DNA of 64,000 bases from Aurifilum marmelostoma (taxonomy: Eukaryota; Ascomycota; Sordariomycetes; Diaporthales; Cryphonectriaceae), in assembly GCA_027559495.1 (NCBI GenBank), contig JAMXSV010000017.1, forward strand, positions 1,984,001 to 2,048,000. Direction: 5' to 3'. Every line of letters begins with the position of its first letter. Position 1 is the stretch's first letter. Under the pieces are notes generated by a model. That model was not told the DNA's origin and ran no database searches. It was given only the letters and a program-made list of their open reading frames with translations. Position numbers and translations under genes: made by a program. Below, one piece after another: positions 1 through 12,488 of the stretch.

Positions 1-432
1 CTGCGCACCATACATCCCAAGCACCCTCTGACCACTTTCGAGCTGCGCGAGGTTACTGGCTACCTGGTTCTGGACGCTGCATGCCGGCGAGGCGACCTGG
101 CTGAGGCCATGGCCCTTCGCAGCCGCTGTAGGCTTCACGACCCCAAGGTTGACAGCATCCTCCGTGCCCTTGTGCGCGACGACTACATCGCCTTTGGCCG
201 CCTGCGGAAGAGCACCGATGGCCACAAGGCCAAGTTTCTGGAGTTCTGCGAGGACACCATGCGGCGGCATACCCTCAAGTGTTTCGGCCGTTCTTACCTG
301 TCTGTCGACCTGGACTTTCTTGAATCGTCTACCGGATCTACATTTTCGCAGCTGGTCGAGAAGGAGGGCGTTGGCTGGCACTTGGACGGAACCAGGGTCG
401 TCATTCGCAGCATCAAGGGTCGTTCAGCGTGA
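1..432 (+). CDS. SAC3/GANP-family-like protein, C-terminal 143 residues (5' end outside window)
   Basis: The frame is open from base 1 and stops with TGA at 430-432, so the gene enters from the left. The 143 visible residues begin LRTIHPKHPLTTFELREVTG and contain AEAMALRSRC followed by a helical stretch with DYIAFGRLRKS and FGRSYLSVDLDFLE. This matches, by eye, the C-terminal half of the SAC3/GANP/Thp3 helical-winged-helix region, where a chain of small helices (alternating short visits to 'F..L') ends in a winged helix with a beta hairpin (here GWHLDGTRVVIRSI). Family members act in mRNA export, transcription-coupled processing or centrosome biology; the short fungal versions are mostly uncharacterised. 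No intron is needed in the visible part. The assignment rests on pattern memory of the family, and related PCI-domain proteins (CSN or eIF3 subunits) are an alternative. Confidence 0.5.
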   Translation: MRTIHPKHPLTTFELREVTGYLVLDAACRRGDLAEAMALRSRCRLHDPKVDSILRALVRDDYIAFGRLRKSTDGHKAKFLEFCEDTMRRHTLKCFGRSYLSVDLDFLESSTGSTFSQLVEKEGVGWHLDGTRVVIRSIKGRSA

Positions 433-2919
433 AGCCCAGTAACGAGGCAAGCTTTGCCCGCTGGTGAGTCTCTTTTTACTTCGAGATGTCAACAGAACTA
501 GGGTCCAGCCATGTATTACTCTGAGCCATAGCTGTGCTCTGTAGATAATACTGCTGTCAGAGAAATCCCACCTACAATTCCTCAGCGGCCACATTTACTG
601 TGCCATTCCGGCACGCCCCTCGCCCATCCGTCTTTCCTTCTTGGGATGATCGTCGCCGAACACACTGCAGCGGCTGCTCGTGCTAGGGGGGTCTCCTGCC
701 CTTTTCCCATAACGTCGGTGCCGCCTCTGCTCGCCTGTTCGATGTCGCTCATCCCTGCTGTTCCTACTTCAGACTTTGGGCGCAGCCTTCCATGCTCATG
801 TTATCAGCCAGTCATGTGGCCCAAGAGCAGCTTCATCCACCATGTCGGGTATGGTACCTGGATCTTCGTGGGCCACTGCCCACTCACGAGTCAACATACT
901 TCTGACGTGGTTATCGGTAATGTCAGAATCTGCGACAATCTTGGAACGTCAGACATGCTCAGCATTAGGCAGGAGCACTCCCCAAATGACGATAATTGCG
1001 CGACACACTTCCGAAGCAACGAACCCCGCTATGCAGGTAGGCCAAGCGGTCCATTTCTTACGAGAGGCCAGTATGCGCCGCAATGCTTTCCAACAAGAGG
1101 GAACGCCGTCGCGCGAGCCCACTCTCGACTGTTCACCAGACGGGTCCCGCCCTGAGAAGCAGTATGGTCTCAGACAAGTCAAGATGCAACAAACATATAA
1201 AGCACCGCACTCATTTCTCCATGCATGCTTTTCCCAGGCGCCCTCGAAGCAACCATAGCACTTCACACATGTCAGTCCTGCTCTCAGTCAGCCAAGTGCT
1301 TTGGGTCCAGGGATGACCATCCATGCCGCTGAGGCCATCTGAAGGCGACAACAAAGACTAGAAGGGATGGCGTTTTTGAGGCTGGTGCTCCAGTCCTTGT
1401 AAAGAAGAGCTGAATAATGAATAAAAGCGACAAAGCTGTTCACACATTCAGCCCTTGCCTTTTCCCTGTTCACTGTCTCGTGAGGCTTGTTATTGACTCT
1501 CAGCTACCAGTACACCCCCTTCTGATGCTCATCTTGAGTCTTTCTCTGGCCCTATCCGGTTCTGAGGCGTGAGCTTGGGCAGTGTTGGCATATCAGGTCA
1601 TGTCTCGTGGAGCCTTCTTGTCGAACGGGCCCACATCTAGCAGGAAGGTATACACAAGGCCTCTCCGATACGGCCATCACGGGTCTTCCCCTGGCCTTGA
1701 TTATCGATAAGTGTCGATCGTCTGATTGGGAGGCAAGGTGAGGACACGGTGAGGACACAGGATGGCGAGCTCGGCGACACCAAGATGGCTGTGGATGATG
1801 TCGAGAAGGAAAAGGAGTCTCAAGCCGATGAAACTCCTCGAAGGCGATGAAGGAAACATGAGTTCTTTCCCTGGCCGTCACCGACTTGCGTTCTGCTTTC
1901 GTGAAGCTGATGGCAGCCTCCCCTTCGGCCAAGCAAGCTCAGCATCTTCTTGTGTCCGTACATGTGAGAATTTAGTTCGCTTCTTCATGCCATTATACCA
2001 GACACACCCGCTTCCTCCCCCCCCCCTCCCTCCTCCCCCCGGTTCCCTCGCCCGGGGGCTGCCCTAAAACCACCTGGTCTATCCCCTCTCCCTAAGACAC
2101 GGGGCTTTCGCAACTGGCGTCCATCCGATACGAGACAAGTCCGTGACTCAGCGTCCAGTCCAAGGACTGGTGTCGACGTTCGTCACACAGGGGGAGTGGC
2201 TCCTACCAGAGAGAGGGGGGGAGTGAAGATATCTATACTGAGATACGAGCAACTTCACCTTTTCGAAAGATTTGAGTATGGTTGGAGAGGAAGACCAGAG
2301 TTCGACATCACGTCGGCCGGGTGCTTACTCCCTCTGGCTCATTGCTCTCAAGCACTAGTGCCTTCGCATGCTATTCGCCGCTTGCTTTTGCTGGTCTGAA
2401 ATCGTCGTCATGACGAATTTGAGTTCGTTCATTGTTGGGCGCAAGCCATGTTCGCACAGAGGCTGGATCAAGGGCTTGCCAAAGGATCGTGCTCTTAGGC
2501 TCCGAAGATCGGATTTTTGTCATTCGGAGAGCTTCAGTCCATGTGATCATTGACGCTGAGGGTGACAGGCCAATGATCACGGGCTTTATCGAGCATGTGG
2601 TCTCAGCCTTCGGTTGCAAACGGCGCGTGTGCAGAGACAGTCGGTACTTGTCACGTTTGCCCACCTTGACGACTATGTTGCCATCACCGATGGGATCATG
2701 TGACGAGGCCTACAAAGGGTACAGCTGTATTGCGCGAAACCTCAGCTTAAGATGTCAGAGCTATCGCTATGTCGCTAATCATCGTACTTTTGCTGATGTC
2801 TGAGCTGAAGTCCTTTTGACAACTAGTACAAAATGCTACGCTCTAGCGTCTGCCAGCAGCATTGACGTGTTTGTGTCGATAGGGTCTATCGCGGTTGAGT
2901 CAACAATGCATGGCCTAGA

Positions 2920-2933
2920 CCCCCCCCCCCCCC
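2920..2933. repeat. C14 homopolymer
   Basis: Uninterrupted run of 14 C on the + strand in the gene-free interval. Likely variable in length and error-prone in sequencing. Confidence 0.9.
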
Positions 2934-5900
2934 TCGAACCCGAAACATAGCCGTGTACGCGCGAATGGTATTCGCTCACATACCTAAAGCGACGTTTGGT
3001 CCCAAGACTCATAGATGATGAGGCGCTGCTGATAATGCCTATACGCGTAATCCTCTAATTGATAGCCTGTCGTTATGAGTTAACACTGTTATCTCTTTGC
3101 CTGCGCATACATGCTCACCTACATGGTTATCATTAGCAGCGCTAAATATACCTGTTCTCTCCTGGCCAACCCTTCTGATTCACGCTTTGTCATATATACT
3201 TCAGTAAGCATTGCAAGAGAAGTAGTTATAAGGATGAGGAAGCTCTTAGAATCATCCAATCGTTGAAGGTCTCGTGGCTCGATCAAAGTGCTGCTGTATG
3301 GCACGCTCGAACTAAATCGTTCGGTTCACAGGACTTGTGGAAATATCTTCCATGTGGTATAATACGATTCGTTTGTGCCGCTAGTCAAATGAAAGAGGCA
3401 CCGAGACACGCCGTTCTGGTATGGTGAATGACCTATATCAGCAAGCCTTTCCATTTATATCAAGTAAGCTATATCGCGGAGGCCATAACTGGTTACTCCT
3501 CATAATGACAATATCTTGACTAGGCATAGCTGCCCTGACTTACATTCATCAGTAAGGGCCTAGGAGCAGAAATGCCAATAGGTGTCGTAATGCTTATTTC
3601 GTGTCTTCAAAGGATTCACAGCAGCAGCAGCAATCAATGGGGAAGCCCATTCGGTCATAGCAACACCATGACCACGTCTATGAAGCTATCAAGAACTATT
3701 TACTCAAATAATAATATTAATACAGAATGACTCCTCATTTTTCAAATTCTGTCCGAGCACATTAGAGCATAATAATACCTTGGTAGTCAGGGTTGGCGTT
3801 TGTCCCGTTTTCCTTATTAGGAACACTAACCACAGCCCGTCGTGCCGCGCGAACCTCTTGTGGTATCATGAGCAACAGATTATTCTGAATGTAACCAATA
3901 ATAGACGTCAAGGTATGGTCAATGACGGGATTGAGGAATAGTTGAACGGAATCTGGGCAGGTATTATAGATCCCCCACCGCGCTCTTCCTCTCTCATTTT
4001 TCATCCATCATCGATGACCACGTTCCCTTTTCATATATTTGATAGGGCTATGAGCTCGGACTGAAGAAAAGAACGTCGTCTTTCTTTCTATCTACCGCCG
4101 TGCATGAGTAGATCTCTCATTACTTTTTTTCCTTGGAGCAGCACAATAACACTGTTACCGCGTTACTGACATCTTCAATGGTTTGTTTGTAAGGACCACA
4201 ACGAGACCACTCTCGGCACTTTCATCCTGGAAATTGTCTCAGAGTGCTGCTACCGGCTATGAAGCCCTCTACAGCCATTTTGGGCCGCCGACGTTGCTAC
4301 CTTTTTTTTGCGCGAGAGGCTGAGCCAGCCTTGCGTCCATCTGCACGACATCCCAATGGAGGCTCCGCTGCTTTCACACAAAGTACATGTCGCTTCTCCG
4401 AGGGCAGATATGCGATGTTGATTTCAGGTCCAGGACACACTCGATGTTAGCTTGGGTTCTGGGTTCAAGAAGGATGAAATTTTGCTGATCAGTCCACTTC
4501 CACTCTCACCAGAAAGCGGACGTGCTTCTGCTGGGGGTCCGCTCCTCTCGTGCTAAGTCGCAGGTCTCTCAAGGAGCATGGTCCGTCTTTGCCGGGCAGA
4601 GTGGCATTACCATCCCGTGTGATAGCTGGATGACCAGAAACCGATGCCCATCGACTTTTAACCATCTCAGCTTAAGTCTTCATGTTCATGCCACAGGAAC
4701 ATGACCCAAGACATGTCTATGATACGTCCACTTCCTGGAAATGGGGTGATGGGTGTGGTGTAACATCTGAGCAAAGAGCTTGTGAATCCAAACACTTTGA
4801 AGCAGATCCAGATGCGGCCAGGCACACACATATGCTAAAGAGAAACCCTCAGTCCTTCGCTCGACCTTGGCTTTAAAGGGTCAGTTTCTTAGTCATGACT
4901 GCATCTTCGTCGACCGCCGCCATCAAACTAGCCATCACGTCCACCAATTCCTCACTCCAACTACACGACGAAACGATGATCATGTCATTCGCCGTTATAC
5001 AACCACGAGAGAGAGATCAGTGGCTTCCAGATCTCGGATCCGAGGAACAATAAGACAAATGAAAGTGCAAATGCTACAAGGAAAAGACCTGACTACATGT
5101 CTGAAGAAGCGCAGAATCTGCATCTCAATACATCATCCATCAGGAGCGGTTCCTATAGAGGTCCCGTAACAATAAAGTCATGTTGCGTTCTGCTTTGTTC
5201 CTAGTCTCTAAGCATAACTTCCCAGGGTTTGGTGAATCTCGCCATCACAACACCGTGATCTCCGAGTCATATACTTCGTGGCAAAAGATCGATACACAAG
5301 GAGACGGGCTCTTCCTTCACTCTACCAAATTAGATCCTGGCTTGGAGCTTTGTAGCACCACAAAGCACTGATGCTCATGTATGTCGTGAGTGTTTGTCAT
5401 GACTCACTCGATGATCTTGTTGCTGATTACATGTCCTAGCAGGTGAAGAGAATGTGCCCTCAAGCCATGCATTCTCACATCACAACATCTCTAGATGAAT
5501 CACCACATTTGGCTTGTGATGCCCATAGACCTATTGATTTTCCAGCATACTCCTTGGCTAACAGTTTTCTTACGCCCGTAACTACTTGAATGTTCACAAA
5601 CCCATCACTAAAAGCCTTTTAGGCCTCAGCCTCATCTAGATGCCTGATGCTTGCTCGCTACTCATGCACTACCTGATCATCACCTGGTCACAAGTCCTAG
5701 ATAATCATTCCGACTCACTGGCCCCCTCTTCTATGACAACACAGAATCACTTAAAGATTATAGATCTGGATACTCGACAGTAGCGAAGCCCCTTCTAGAC
5801 TAATATCCAATGCCTCGTATCAAGGACTCGAACTACGAGTTGGATTCAGTGATAGGGCTGATATAGCCTCGCCCCGGAACATGCCGCCAATAGGCAACCC

Positions 5901-8900
5901 GCGATCCCTTTACGTATGTTTCTACGATTCAGCCTTACACCAACTAAGAGAAGTAGCAGACCACCTGACACCTGATGATCATGAATCATCTGCCACCACT
6001 CGGCCGAGCCTTGCCTTGACGGTATCGAATCCGTGACTACTTGCCGCGCCGACCACAATAAAGCCGTATGGTGAATTCTGACGCGGCTAAGCCTTTTGCG
6101 CACTCTCCGCCCCAGCACCAGAACAAAGGCAACAGTGACTTGGACGTCAGGCTCAGCCTCAGCTAGACCCCTACGGAAACTTGCTCGGCCGGCGGCCGCA
6201 GAGTTCAGCTCTCTAGACAGAGGCTAGAGATGAGTACGCCGACCTCAGCTGCTCAACAAGAGCACCGATGCTGGAGTGGTGGGGCCCGTAGCTCTTGTCT
6301 GCGGGATGATCCGTCCGAGTCCATCCGGGATCGGACCTATGCGTCAAGCTTAGACGCCGGCTCCCGGGTCGTCCGACGGGCTGGCCTTCCTCGTTGCGCA
6401 TGGTTCGGAGGGGCCATGCTTCCAACGTACGTGGTAGGATCTTGTGGCCAGCAGACTCGAGCTGGTGGTGCCATGGTTGCATTACAACAAGCATATCTTT
6501 GCCTTATCCAGGAATCACTATGGACTATGGGACACCACAGAGGGCCCGTCTCAGGATCTAGACAGTGGTCCATGCGTACATAGCCCACACTTCCAGACCC
6601 CGCGGCGCAGCAGCAACAGGGAAGCTGTCTGGACGGTGAGGCAGAACGAGGACGGACGAGAAAATGTAGCAGTCATGGGGCCCTTTCTTGTCTCAGGTCG
6701 GGCAGACATGTTTCTCGTGAAAGGAGTGGTTGGAGTTGGGAGCTGATGGCCCGTCGCAGAGGAAAGTGGAACATGCCACCCGTAAGTGACACTTCACCCA
6801 ACCCACAACGGTCCATGAACAACACGACACGCCCGAGACAAAGGAGCACCAAGTCCACACAGTCAGTGCACAGTAAAGTCGATATCGACTCTTCTCGCCA
6901 CGCCCGGGCCCAGCAACCCCCCCCCCCTCTGTCGGCGACGGCATCGCAGGAATAGAGACCCCACGCCTCTGCAGGTGCTGTACCCTTTTCTTTCCCCATC
7001 TGGATGTGGTGGACCTTGGCCATGACCCCTCTGGCGCAGTTGACAAGTCACATCGAAGCGTCTAGATGCTTTGGGGTTTTCTTAATCCTGAGGGGGTTTT
7101 ACTATCACCACTCACCGCCACTGCAAGAAGATCACAGGTGACTCCCCCCGGCCAGTGAGCCCGTGGCGCTGAGCTGGCTGTTGCGGCCCCCCCCTCCCCC
7201 ATCCCCCTCAGTGGCCCGGAAGGTTCAAATGGGCATGCACGCTGTTGTTCCTTATGCATATCCATTCCTCCATTCGGCGGCGTGCAGACCTGTGGCGTCC
7301 ACCTTGACCTGGCTATGCCCCACTAAAAGCAGCGCACGTCAAGTGGGGACTCCTTGGTGAGAAAGCAAGAGAGTGCGCCGGTTGCAGTCATCAATCAACC
7401 GCTCTGGGTCTTTCTTCAGATGATCCTCCTGGCCCACAGTTGTTGTACTATGGCACTAAGTATGTATAGTACTCAGACATATATTATTTTTCTTATTTGT
7501 TTTATTATTCATGTTGTAGGGGGGTCATCCGACAGCTCACAGAAGAGCCAAGGTCTCGGACAAGAGGCAGGCATTGGTCCGATTCGCCCAAAAGCAATCA
7601 TTCGTTGTCTAGCGGCCTGAAGCCCCTTCCCTGGACGAGACGGGCCGCCAGCCAGAACACGCTGTAGGGATAGTGGCATCCTCGTCCACCTTTCCCCGGG
7701 CGGCAAAACCCAAAAGAGCAGAGAGAGAGAGAAAAGGCGGGTGCTTCTGGACGGAGGGACCTCGTGCGTATAGCGGGATGGTGGGTTGCCACCAAGCGTG
7801 ACCAGGGTAAGCGCCTTGTGCAGGCCGAATACTCTGGTTGCGTGGCTTGCCCTTCGATGCATGAGAAAAGCGACTATAGTCATCCGATGGTGGTCTATCG
7901 CTGACACAAGGAGTGAGACAGGCGGGAAAGCACCGTTGGAAGGCATGGGCTATTGGTCTTTTCAGCCCCTCGGCCCATGTGACAGCCATGTTTTGGAGGG
8001 AAGAAAAAGAGAAAAGATGCATGCATTAGACCTTGGCTTGGCGGCTGCTTGTCGCGTGAGTTAGAAACCTAACTTGCTTTTCCCTCCCTCTCCGTGTCCG
8101 CTGGTTGGCGCAAGGAGGTCTACCGTCTGTGTGCCTCGAGCTGTGATGCAACCTAGTATCCAAGTCAAATGTCTCGCCGACGCAGGCCGTGGTTGCAATG
8201 CTATAGTAGCAAGCAACATTGTAGAATACTTCAGAGGCAGGCTGTGTGGAGCTATGGTCAATGTTTAGTTACTGCGGTAAGGGTCGAGCTGAACGTTACT
8301 ATGAAACGCTTGACATGAGCAGCTTCGTAGGGTGATACTGGTCGCTGAGTTTCCAGGCTATGCATGTTGTATGCGTGTCTCTCGATGTGTAACTGACCAC
8401 GCATACCGAAAAATACTCTGATTCCGGTGAGAAAAGGACTGTATCCGATGAAGTGTCGTCGTCGTGAATTCATACACATGGGCACTATAGTCTTTCTCAC
8501 ACGGGCACTAACAGCTAGCTGTGCTAGGCCCACCCATCAGGCTGAGGCTCACTGCCCCTGGGAGGCTACTACAGCAATTAGGTTTTTTTACCTTATAATG
8601 TCACTCACTCATTGTACTACAATATTCATGAAGTATTTTCCTTGCCTGACTTGTTTTTCATTTTTCACTCTTGCCGAAAGAAGCGCTGCTCCTACTCATG
8701 CAGCTTAGGTTGCAGGTCTGCCCAAAACAAGCACACCCCCCTCCTCTCATCTCTGGTGCCCGAGCAAATAGGAAAATGAAGAAATGCCTCACTAGAGAAA
8801 GGCCGCAGTAGCGATAGAATAATGCAAGTTGATGCATACATAGTACACACACACACATGCACAAAACTCCACCCCCACCAAGCCAGCCTTCCCTTTCCCG

Positions 8901-9307
8901 CCTACCAAACAATCGTCTGAGCCAGTGGCTTTTCTCGAGGAGGGGGGGGGGCGCCGATCACTTAACTATGGCAGTGAAACCCACCACCCACACTCGCTTA
9001 CCACCCTTTTTTTTTTTTTTTTCCCCCTCTCACCCTTCCATCCCATCCCGCTAGCGGACGCCCCCAGCGTTTCCCTCGATGTGACTCTGGAAAAAAGCAG
9101 GGCGAAAAGTCTGCAGCCAATCAAACCCGCCACACGACCCCTTCCCCCCCCAAACCCAAAGATTTTCGCCCTGCACTTTTCTCCTTGCACATCAACGGCC
9201 TGCAAGATGGTGTGTGACTCTCGCACGGGAGTGGCCACGGCCGAAATAAACCGCTCTGTGACTTGAACCTTTCCGGCTGGGCGTGGACGTAATCTTGTGA
9301 TGGTGTC

Positions 9308-9325
9308 TGTGTGTGTGTGTGTGTG
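9308..9325. repeat. (TG)9 dinucleotide microsatellite
   Basis: Nine uninterrupted TG units in non-coding sequence, followed by an interrupted GT-rich tail. Confidence 0.9.
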
Positions 9326-10772
9326 CGTGAGTGGGAGAGGCGAGAGTGATGCGCAGGGCTTGGTGGATCTTGTTCTCGGGATGGAGAAAGGGGGGGGGGG
9401 GTGGTTTGATAGTCTGAGACTGGCCGTGACCTATGCTGTGCAGGAGGAAGTGCAGCTTCGTTGGTCGCCCCGGCACAGAGAGACAAGATAAGCGGGCGAG
9501 GGATGACGCCGACCTACGTACGTGACTGGCATTCTCACTGGTCAATTGCAATCAGGAGAACATAACCAGCCATCCCATCCCTCATTTACTGCAAGACGAC
9601 CTAGAAAGGCACAGAAGACGGCTGGCGAGGCCGATATTGGCGAGTTCCGGACCCCGTGAGGGTGTGATGGTACGGGCAGGGGCCGCTTCGTACGATGATA
9701 GTTGCTGAAATCTCGATCGGAAGAGAGGATGTCACGATAATAGTTTGGCGGTCTGGATCCTGAGCACGTACCCTTCGTCTGCATTGTATGATGTGTAGGA
9801 AAAAGCCATGTTCCGCATCAAACAGAAGTACTTACCGGTTACTCATTCATGCACGACAAAAAAAATCGACCAGAACATGTTTTGCTTTTCCGACACAGTG
9901 GTCAAGTATATTAATTTTTCCGAGGTTTGTCAAAGCCCTCACAGTTTCCCTCTATACATCTCCAAAGCCACACTTAAATGGGGCATTTGACATAATACTC
10001 GGTGAAACGTATATTCGATAGATGATCTGCGTGAGCAGCCTCGCCAGTTTCCAATTAACCGGTGTATATCTAATCCCATCATCGAAAGATCCATAACTCA
10101 TCAATTCTTGAAAATTTTGTGCCACAGCTGACCCTTTTCACCAGATGCATGCAGACCTCAGCTGTGCGTGCAACGAAAGCGTTATGGAATCCCAAGTCTC
10201 AAGTGCGCAGAGTTGCCTTCTTGTCCTCCTGAAGCGCACCTAAAAGCCTTCCTCTATCGCCCTCATTGGAATGCTGGACGGTCTCTGGTCCTGGGGTCCA
10301 CAACCGCTAATTGAATCCTGGTCATATCCTTTACGCCGGAACGACTTCGTAGTCCAAATGGCCTCCAGTTCTGTTGGTGATAATTCCTGTGCCGGCAGAC
10401 TTTCCTGAAACCGACCTTCCCTGACCTTAACTCCTCCCTGCAAAAAAATCCTCAACTCCATGCTAAACGAAAAGGGAGAAAAGACACATAGAAAAAAAGA
10501 AAAGGACATAGACCGCTGAAAGAGAACCCCCAAAAGAGAATGAACCCCTGAGCAGATCTCAGAAGAGTAAGTGAAGGCTTTATACACTTGTTTTCCAAGT
10601 CTCGCTTTTCGATCCTTCTTTTTTGTTCAGAAACTTTGTTTTCAAGTTTGGCTCAAGATTAAATCCGTAATGGTATGCATGTATGTTGTATGTGGTGTGA
10701 GCAGAGGCCAGCCTTTCATGCCAGTCGAACAAGCGGTGGAAAGAATGTGGAGCGGAGAGTAGACCTGACCAC

Positions 10773-12488
10773 CTAGAAGCCTAGACCAGGAACCGGCATT
10801 GAGACCTGAGAGTGCAAGGACGCCTGGTAGTGTATGGCTGTAGAGTGGGATGCCTGGAGAAATGGCCTCATCATGCCTCCCACCATGCCCCAGATTTGTT
10901 GTGGCAATCCGACCACCGGTGGTGGTGCACAGTGACCTAATGCGATTGGACCCATGGGTTGAGGAACTGGCCAGTGTTGGTGGACAGGCTGCGGAAAGTG
11001 CTCGTGCTGTCCAAGAGGGAGTGATGGTTGTGACGGTACTGGGCGGGGTGGGGCGGCGAGGCCGATATTGCAGAGGGTCCGGTCATCGGGGTCCATACCA
11101 TCCAGGCTCGACTGTTGGGAAGGACGTGCTGAAAGATCCCATGTGCTACAAACATCATCTTCGGACGCGTCCGACGAGTCGTCCGAGTAGACATCCGAGG
11201 CAGAGTCGGATGACGAATCAGAGGAAGAATCGCAAGCAACCGAGTCAAGAGCGTCCTCCATTTCGTACACAGGTTCCTCCTGGGAGGGGTCCTGGGTGTT
11301 GCACTGTGAAGAGGGCTGGGACTGCAGAGATGGTGGGGGCCTGGTGAACTGAGAGCAGTTCAGGATTGCTTGTCGCAGAACGGGCAGCGTGGTCCTCTTT
11401 GCAGGGTCGCGAGTGAAAATGGTACCCAAGATGTCGTTCAGCTCATCGGATACTGGAAGAATTGTCTTGAGAAACTCCGGGTTGCGTGTGTACTCCCGGT
11501 AGGTCGAGTCCTCGGACGAGGCTTGCTTCCAGGGGTTCCTTCCGCAAGTGAGGTTCACCAGGATGACTCCAAGGCTCCAGACATCATTGGGGGCGCAGTA
11601 GTAGGAATCCCTTCGGCCTGTGAGGTCCAGGCATTCTGTACAGTAAGGGGGAATGTTAGTTTGCTTTGGGCAGGGGTTGAGTAGTGGTGCAAGAATTCGG
11701 GTCGAGTTCGCTGGTGACTATCGCAGTCCTTCGCTTCTGGGCCTGATTCTTCAAGTGGGCTTACCTGGCGACATGTAAAATGTCGAACCGCATCCATAAT
11801 CTTCAGATACTCTCGACGACGTTGCAAGGCCAAAGTCTGCAAGCTTGACTGTGCTTCCCTGGTCCGTCACAAGGATATTCTCCGGTTTCAGGTCCCGGTG
11901 GTAAATCTCTAGGTTATGGCAGTGGTCTACAGCATCCAGCAGTTGGAGGAAGACGCGCTTGGCCAAGGCATCGTCGCCAATGTAGCGTTCACAATCAGTG
12001 ATGTTGTAGAACAGATCGCCCTCGGGACAGTACTCCAGGATGACGTAAGTGCAGTCAAGGTCGTCGATGATCTTCAGCATGGAGACGACATTGGGGTGAG
12101 AGGAGGCCAGCCAGTGCAGGCGAATTTCCCGGGTCTTGAAGGCAATCTGTCGCTGGTCCAAAGGTGAGCCATCGGCGTTGAAGTTGGGAAGCGTCTTCAC
12201 CGCATACTGAATGTTGGTGACCACATCAGTTGCTGTGTAGACGACACCATAGGCGCCGCTTCCGAGGACCTCTTCCAGACGGAACCTGCCACCCACAACA
12301 CAACCCAGCCTGTCCTCAGCGGCGACAGTTCGAAAGCGTGTGGCTGGTGGTGGTGATGGGGGAGGGGTCAGGGGTTGCTGTTGGTATGGGCCTGGCTGCA
12401 GCGGAGCAGCAGCTACCTGGGACGACTGGTAGTAAGGGGCCGGAGTATGGGGGGGGAGTGTAAGCCTGATAGTATGTCGGAGGTGCAT
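10773..12488 (-). CDS. Ran1/Pat1-Vhs1/Sks1-type serine/threonine protein kinase
   Basis: Two exons, 12488-11765 and 11635-10773, joined across a 129-nt GT-AG intron (phase 1) to give 528 residues. The order is a Pro/Gln-rich N-terminus, then a full kinase domain: glycine loop GSGAYGVVY, AVK lysine, catalytic HRDLKPEN, DFG in LADFGLATSS, activation loop GCGSTFYMSPECL, and VWSLGVILVNLTCGRNPW. The pattern DYGCGSTFYMSPECL with NLTCGRNPWK is typical of the fission yeast Ran1 (Pat1) and budding yeast Vhs1/Sks1 group, which couple nutrient state to meiosis or growth. The C-terminal 200 residues are low-complexity, with an acidic Ser/Asp run and a Pro-rich tail. The annotated ATG at 12488 is only the first in-frame one. 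A better-looking N-terminus (MSYAPPTYYQAY) starts at 12495 in another frame and would join this one if the C8 run at 12449-12456 were one base shorter. Confidence 0.9.
12449..12456 (-). repeat. C8 run (coding sense) separating two halves of the kinase N-terminus
   Basis: On the + strand this is eight G. Upstream of it, the frame starting at 12495 encodes a Tyr/Pro-rich peptide; downstream, the kinase frame continues with the same Tyr/Pro/Gln-rich style (TPAPYYQSSQV). One base fewer would make one continuous low-complexity N-terminus. Confidence 0.6.

Larger units (their letters stand above)
433..10772. other. 10.3-kb gene-free interval
   Basis: I find no convincing coding gene here. Open frames are all short (mostly under 150 codons), often begin at non-ATG triplets, overlap each other on both strands and resemble no family I know. 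The stretch from about 2,990 to 4,150 is visibly A+T-richer than its surroundings and could be decayed repeat sequence. The rest carries many homopolymers and short tandem repeats: C/T-rich tract about 1,998-2,041, C14 at 2,920-2,933, AC repeat 8,845-8,856, T16 at 9,007-9,022, TG repeat 9,308-9,325, and G runs near 8,941 and 9,391. It lies downstream of both the SAC3-like gene and the kinase, so it is bounded by two 3' ends. Multi-exon small genes or non-coding RNAs cannot be excluded. Confidence 0.6.

Noticed and set aside
5821..5850. tRNA-like B box on the minus strand (GTTCGAGTCC)
   Set aside because: The T-stem does not pair and no cloverleaf can be formed.
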